NCBI RefSeq assembly: GCF_003123685.1
Contig: NZ_QCYJ01000020.1
Span: 248,001 to 312,000 of the forward strand
Length of the DNA: 64,000 bases
Direction: 5' to 3'
From: Nocardia aurea
GTDB taxonomy: Bacteria; Actinomycetota; Actinomycetes; Mycobacteriales; Mycobacteriaceae
Part shown: positions 61,019 to 64,000 of the stretch, in pieces
How the letters are laid out: each line of letters starts with the position of its first letter
Position numbering within the stretch: the first letter of the stretch is position 1
Position numbers and translations under genes: made by a program
Notes under the pieces: model-generated
Databases searched by the model: none
What the model saw: the letters and a program-made list of their open reading frames with translations, nothing else
Told to the model about the DNA's origin: nothing

Positions 61019-61322
61019 GCAAAAATCGTGCAACACCCAGCTGCAATGCTGTGTGTGACACAGGTAAATTTCTTGCATCACCTGTGCGGCGCACACTGAA
61101 AGTCCGGTTAACAGACCCATTGGTCAGTAGCCGCGGGCATCTCGCCGATACCGCCGCGACCTGGTCGGCGGGCCGCCGATTTCTTCTGCCGGTCCCCGTG
61201 CTGGTACCCTCGATCTTCGGCGTTGCGTTACTCGATTACTCCGGGTGTGTCGCACGCGAAAGCTTAGTCGGAACCATTCTGCCCAGCACACCACTCAGCG
61301 ACAGGAACACGAGGAAACAGGC
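61019..61322. other. Divergent promoter region between ATP-grasp gene and rpsT
   Basis: 304 bases. CACGAT at 61025-61030 (read on the minus strand) fits the ATP-grasp promoter. A plus-strand TACCCT at 61205-61210 is a possible -10 for rpsT, without a clear -35. No gene seen. Confidence 0.45.
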
Positions 61323-61583
61323 GTGGCCAACATCAAGTCCCAGATGAAGCGGATCCGTACCAACGAGGAAGCGCGCAAGCGTAACCAGTCGGTCAAGTCC
61401 GCGCTGCGCACCGCGATCCGTAGCTTCCGCGAAGCCGCCGATTCCGGCGACAAGGAAGCTGCCGCCGCGCGCCTGCAGTTCGCCAGCCGCAAGCTGGACA
61501 AGGCCGCCTCCAAGGGCGTCATCCACGCCAACCAGGCCGCCAACAAGAAGTCGGCCCTCGCGCTGGCCCTCAACAAGATCTGA
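61323..61583 (+). CDS. rpsT: 30S ribosomal protein bS20
   Basis: 86 residues from GTG 61323 with GAGG 9 bases upstream; the mature start [20 protein letters not shown] is canonical for S20. Highly basic, three-helix protein that binds 16S rRNA early in 30S assembly. The upstream open frame from 61245 is leader. Followed by an intrinsic terminator, so it is a single-gene unit. Confidence 0.97.
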   Translation: MANIKSQMKRIRTNEEARKRNQSVKSALRTAIRSFREAADSGDKEAAAARLQFASRKLDKAASKGVIHANQAANKKSALALALNKI

Positions 61584-61590
61584 TCACCCC

Positions 61591-61606
61591 GGTATCGCTC
61601 GATACC
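61591..61606 (+). other. Small hairpin after rpsT
   Basis: GGTATCG-CT-CGATACC, 8 bases after the rpsT stop and upstream of the intrinsic terminator. It may protect the 3' end from exonucleases; function unproven. Confidence 0.35.
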
Positions 61607-61622
61607 GATCGCAGTGGCGCAG

Positions 61623-61654
61623 CCGCCGTGGCCTCGATGACCACGGCGGTTTTT
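61623..61654 (+). terminator. Intrinsic terminator of rpsT
   Basis: CCGCCGTGG, 9-base loop, CCACGGCGG, then TTTTT: a 9-bp GC stem followed directly by a U-tract, one of the few textbook Rho-independent terminators in the window. Confidence 0.85.
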
Positions 61655-61742
61655 GTCGTGCCTCGCACCCATCTACCGGGACATATGGGCCCGACCCCGG
61701 ACGAGTTCACCCGGTAGTAGCCAGGATGTCGGTGCGGACCGC

Positions 61743-61748
61743 TACGAT
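61743..61748 (+). promoter_or_regulatory. Predicted -10 element of the small acidic protein gene (leaderless)
   Basis: TACGAT matches TAnnnT and lies exactly 7 bases before the ATG at 61756, which decides that start over the alternative Met at 61726. Confidence 0.5.
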
Positions 61749-61755
61749 TCCGCGC

Positions 61756-62001
61756 ATGGTAACCGTGTACGCGAATCAGACTGTGGTCAGAGCCGAGGAT
61801 CTGCCGGATGTCATCCGGGCGGCCGAGGTGTTGGGGTTCGGGCTGAAAATCGAGAATGTCTTGGTCCCGGACGAGGACGGCGGCTACTCGCTGGAGTGGA
61901 TCGTCACCCGGGACGAGGATGTACCCGCGTACGAGGAGTGGGAAGGCCGCTACGAGGACGCGGAAGACGACGAGGAGTTAGTGCTCACCGCCGCCGAATG
62001 A
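61756..62001 (+). CDS. Small acidic hypothetical protein (81 aa)
   Basis: 81 residues, strongly acidic in its second half (YEEWEGRYEDAEDDEELVL). The N-terminal half alternates like a small beta-alpha fold (MVTVYANQTVVRAEDLPDVI). No family recognised. The start is supported by a leaderless promoter. Confidence 0.65.
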   Translation: MVTVYANQTVVRAEDLPDVIRAAEVLGFGLKIENVLVPDEDGGYSLEWIVTRDEDVPAYEEWEGRYEDAEDDEELVLTAAE

Positions 62002-62556
62002 ACCACGCCTACGGTGCCGGGTCGGTTCCGATCCGACCCAGCGCCACCCGGGAATCCGGATCGGCCGCGCGGTAGACGATGATCCGCTGATCGGGGTCCT
62101 GTACCGGCATCGAGACCGAGAGGGCCCCGCAATCGGGTGGACGCCGCGATGTGCGGCACGACGAATGTACGCACCGACGGCACCGCACTGACCGAAGAAC
62201 TCGCCGACGTCGAACGGACCTCGAAGGAGCGCGCCGAGGCGCTGGACCAGGCCATGGTCGCCCCGGACGCCGACGACTTCGACCGGCCGACGGGTTGGCG
62301 GACCACCGGCACCGAGGCCGACGCACTCTCGGGCGAAGCACCAGGATCAGTGCAACAGCTCCACCGATGATCAGGTGCCGGCAGTACAGCAACCAGGTGC
62401 CGGCAGTACAGCAACCAGGTCCCGGCCGAACGGTACGAGGCGCGCGAGATCTCCGACATCTCCGTTGATCACGGCGGCACGTTCATCGACGACATCGGCC
62501 GATTCACCGACGCATTGTCGAGGCCGTGAAGATCGACGGCGCACGCCGCCGAGTAC
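62002..62556. pseudogene. Gene debris around a 22-bp tandem repeat
   Basis: No intact gene. Plus-strand fragments with coding-like third positions: 62137-62370 (77 codons; TEELADVERTSKERAEALDQ core) and, in another frame, 62418-62529 (VPAERYEAREISDISVDHGG...TFIDDIGRFTDALSRP, ending TGA). They flank the 22-bp repeat, so they may be halves of one gene broken by duplication and frameshift. On the minus strand, 62009-62125 encodes SMPVQDPDQRIIVYRAADPD..., possibly another gene end. Families not recognised. Confidence 0.4.
62372..62420. repeat. 22-bp tandem repeat, 2.2 copies
   Basis: Unit CAGGTGCCGGCAGTACAGCAAC at 62372-62393 is repeated exactly at 62394-62415, followed by the first five bases of a third copy. 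It is not a CRISPR (no spacers). As 22 is not a multiple of three, expansion would shift any reading frame through it. Confidence 0.85.
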
Positions 62557-64000
62557 TCAGTTCACACAGGGCACGCTGTCGCCGCTGATCGTCGCGACGG
62601 GTTTACCGGCATTCGGTGTCGGAAGGGCGGATTCGGTGCTCGGTGTGGGCGTTGTGGCGACCGATGTGGTGGTCAGCTCGGCGGGCAGGGTGAAATCCGC
62701 GCCGATGACGACTTCGAGTCGATCCGTCGACACGGCCGACGACTCGGCGATCGGGAGCCCGCCGAGGGTGTCGGCGAGCTGCCGCGCTTCCGCCTCGGCC
62801 GCGGCGCCGGAGTAGTACACGGTGGTCGCCGAACCTGCCGCCACACCCGCGTTGCCGACCGTGCCCGGTGGATAGCCGCGCGTTTCCAGCGCGGCGGACA
62901 CCGTGGCCGCCATCCCTTTCCCACCGCCCGCGTTGACGACGTCGACGGCGCGGGTAGGTCGGACCAGCGGGGTCGACGGCTCCTGCTCGCCGAAAGCGGC
63001 ACGCACCTCGCGGCGGATGGCGGCCGGGTCGATGATGTTCACATCCTGGCCGTCGACCACGTCGTACCGCAGCACCGGCAGGGTGCGGAATTCGACGGCG
63101 GGGCTCTGGGCCGAACCCACCGTCCGGAGGAAATCGCTGACATTCCAGCCGTCGGAGAGCACCACATTGCGATGCGCGACGTCCATCAGCGAGGACAATT
63201 TGCTTACGTCGGTGAAGGTGCCGGATTTGCGCAGTTCGAGGGCGACCGAGGTGAGGAAGGCCTGCTGCCGGTGGGTGCGATCCAGATCGCCGTTCTCCAG
63301 GCCGTGCCGCTGCCGGACGAAGGCCAACGACTGCGCGGGATCGAGGCGCTGGCGACCCGCGGGAAAGTCCGCGCCGGAATACGCGACGTCGCGCACCGGC
63401 CGGTTCAGGCAGACCTCGACACCGTCCAGTGCCTTCGCCAGGTCGTAGAACCCGGACAGGGTTACCTCGGCGAACCGATCGATCGGCACACCGGTCAGAT
63501 TGCGGACCGCCTGGATGACCGAGGCGCGGCCCGCCTCCCGCCCGGCCCGTTCGAGTTTCACCCGGTCGGTTTCGCCCGCCGCGGACAACTGTTCCTGCAC
63601 CACGGCCTTCTTCAGCCCGTAGGTCTCCTTGATCTTGGCGTGCGTATAGCCGGGAATTCCGGTCACGGCGACATAGTCGTCACGCGGGATGGATACCGCG
63701 GTGATCTTCGACATGTCCGCCGGAATATGCACCAGGATCAGGGTATTGGCGTTGTAGCCGCCCTGGTCGCCGTCGCCCGCGTGAAGTTGATCGAGGATGT
63801 CCTTCGGCAGATCCCTGCCGTTCTGGTCCTTCCTGCTGTCGAGCCCGATGAGCAGGATATTCATATCGCCGTCGAGCGAGCGTGGCGTGTCCTCGCCGAG
63901 CGCGTCCGACCTCAGGAACCCGTCGTCGAAACTGCTCTCGGTCGCCCATCCCACCGCCGTCCCCGCCAACACGACCGCCGACAACGTCCCCGCCACGAAT
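62557..64000 (-). CDS. LytR-CpsA-Psr (LCP) family cell-wall ligase, 5' truncated
   Basis: The frame is open to the window edge; a GTG at 63996 is probably internal, since the usual cytoplasmic N-terminus and full TM helix are missing. The LCP domain (about 40-260 of the visible part) has SIPRDDYVAV, GRASVIQAVRNLTGVPIDRF and FVRQRHGLENGDLDR with the catalytic Arg/Asp set. A LytR_C domain follows (VDVVNAGGGKGMAATVSAAL), then a Thr/Pro linker. LCP enzymes transfer arabinogalactan or teichoic-type polymers from lipid carriers to peptidoglycan. Confidence 0.92.
   Translation of the reverse strand, partial: FVAGTLSAVVLAGTAVGWATESSFDDGFLRSDALGEDTPRSLDGDMNILLIGLDSRKDQNGRDLPKDILDQLHAGDGDQGGYNANTLILVHIPADMSKITAVSIPRDDYVAVTGIPGYTHAKIKETYGLKKAVVQEQLSAAGETDRVKLERAGREAGRASVIQAVRNLTGVPIDRFAEVTLSGFYDLAKALDGVEVCLNRPVRDVAYSGADFPAGRQRLDPAQSLAFVRQRHGLENGDLDRTHRQQAFLTSVALELRKSGTFTDVSKLSSLMDVAHRNVVLSDGWNVSDFLRTVGSAQSPAVEFRTLPVLRYDVVDGQDVNIIDPAAIRREVRAAFGEQEPSTPLVRPTRAVDVVNAGGGKGMAATVSAALETRGYPPGTVGNAGVAAGSATTVYYSGAAAEAEARQLADTLGGLPIAESSAVSTDRLEVVIGADFTLPAELTTTSVATTPTPSTESALPTPNAGKPVATISGDSVPCVN

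Noticed and set aside
62372..62420. CRISPR array
   Set aside because: The repeat units are directly adjacent without spacers and only two complete copies exist.
1..64000. tRNA, rRNA, transposase, integrase or attachment sites
   Set aside because: No cloverleaf-like segment, rRNA core sequence, DDE or recombinase motifs, or flanking direct repeats were recognised in any intergenic region.

Overview
The window is one contiguous piece of a GC-rich actinobacterial chromosome, most likely Nocardia or a close relative in the mycolic-acid-producing Mycobacteriales. The pointers are an antigen-85-type mycolyltransferase, an IniA/dynamin-like GTPase, an FprB-plus-diiron-oxygenase pair, a Nocardia-style class A beta-lactamase, the ATP-grasp/alpha-E/transglutaminase trio, and several leaderless promoter/start-codon arrangements. 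From memory, the gene order follows the Mycobacterium tuberculosis stretch Rv2364c-Rv2412 (era ... rpsT), with lineage-specific genes inserted between the shared blocks. I see no rRNA, tRNA, CRISPR array, prophage or insertion sequence.

Layout: 1-1029 is the 3' end of an amidase. 1031-9182 (mostly minus strand) is the ribosome/stress block era, cytidine-deaminase-like, CNNM/CBS protein, ybeY, phoH, rsmE, dnaJ2, hrcA. 9407-11650 holds two alpha/beta hydrolases and a 69-residue protein. 11845-19190 holds hemW and, divergently, the sulfate assimilation operon sirA-cysH-cysD-cysN-sirohydrochlorin chelatase, preceded by a 30-codon leaderless cysteine-containing leader ORF. 19193-25447 is accessory: TetR/MFS/SGNH, a small secreted protein, a WYL regulator with a glyoxalase-fold protein, and a HAD phosphatase. 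25604-30916 holds an Hsp70-like protein with a very long Gly/Ser tail, then fprB and an AurF-like diiron oxygenase. 31676-35555 is the sulfate ABC transporter (sbp-cysT-cysW-cysA), also with a candidate leader ORF. 35929-38838 is a LysR regulator between two penicillin-recognising serine hydrolases. 40445-46000 holds a cholesterol-oxidase-like GMC enzyme, a lipoprotein, an FAD monooxygenase, a hydrolase, a DUF2441-like protein and a mycolyltransferase. 46013-53582 holds an M48 peptidase, two small membrane proteins, a GH15 trehalase-like enzyme, a dynamin-like GTPase and a Pro/Thr-rich partner. 53917-61583 holds lepA, a PemK-like protein, aquaporin, the transglutaminase/alpha-E/ATP-grasp operon and rpsT. 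The end carries a small acidic protein, gene debris with a 22-bp tandem repeat, and an LCP-family cell-wall ligase cut by the window edge.

Functionally, the clearest integrated system is sulfur assimilation. Sulfate is imported by Sbp-CysTWA, activated by CysDN (no fused CysC), reduced by the Fe-S APS reductase CysH and then by the sirohaem enzyme SirA, whose cofactor needs the adjacent chelatase. Both operons begin with a short leaderless ORF carrying Cys codons near its stop, which suggests shared cysteine-responsive attenuation. Coordinates, frames and motifs were read directly. Family names rest on motif recognition; regulatory roles are inference.
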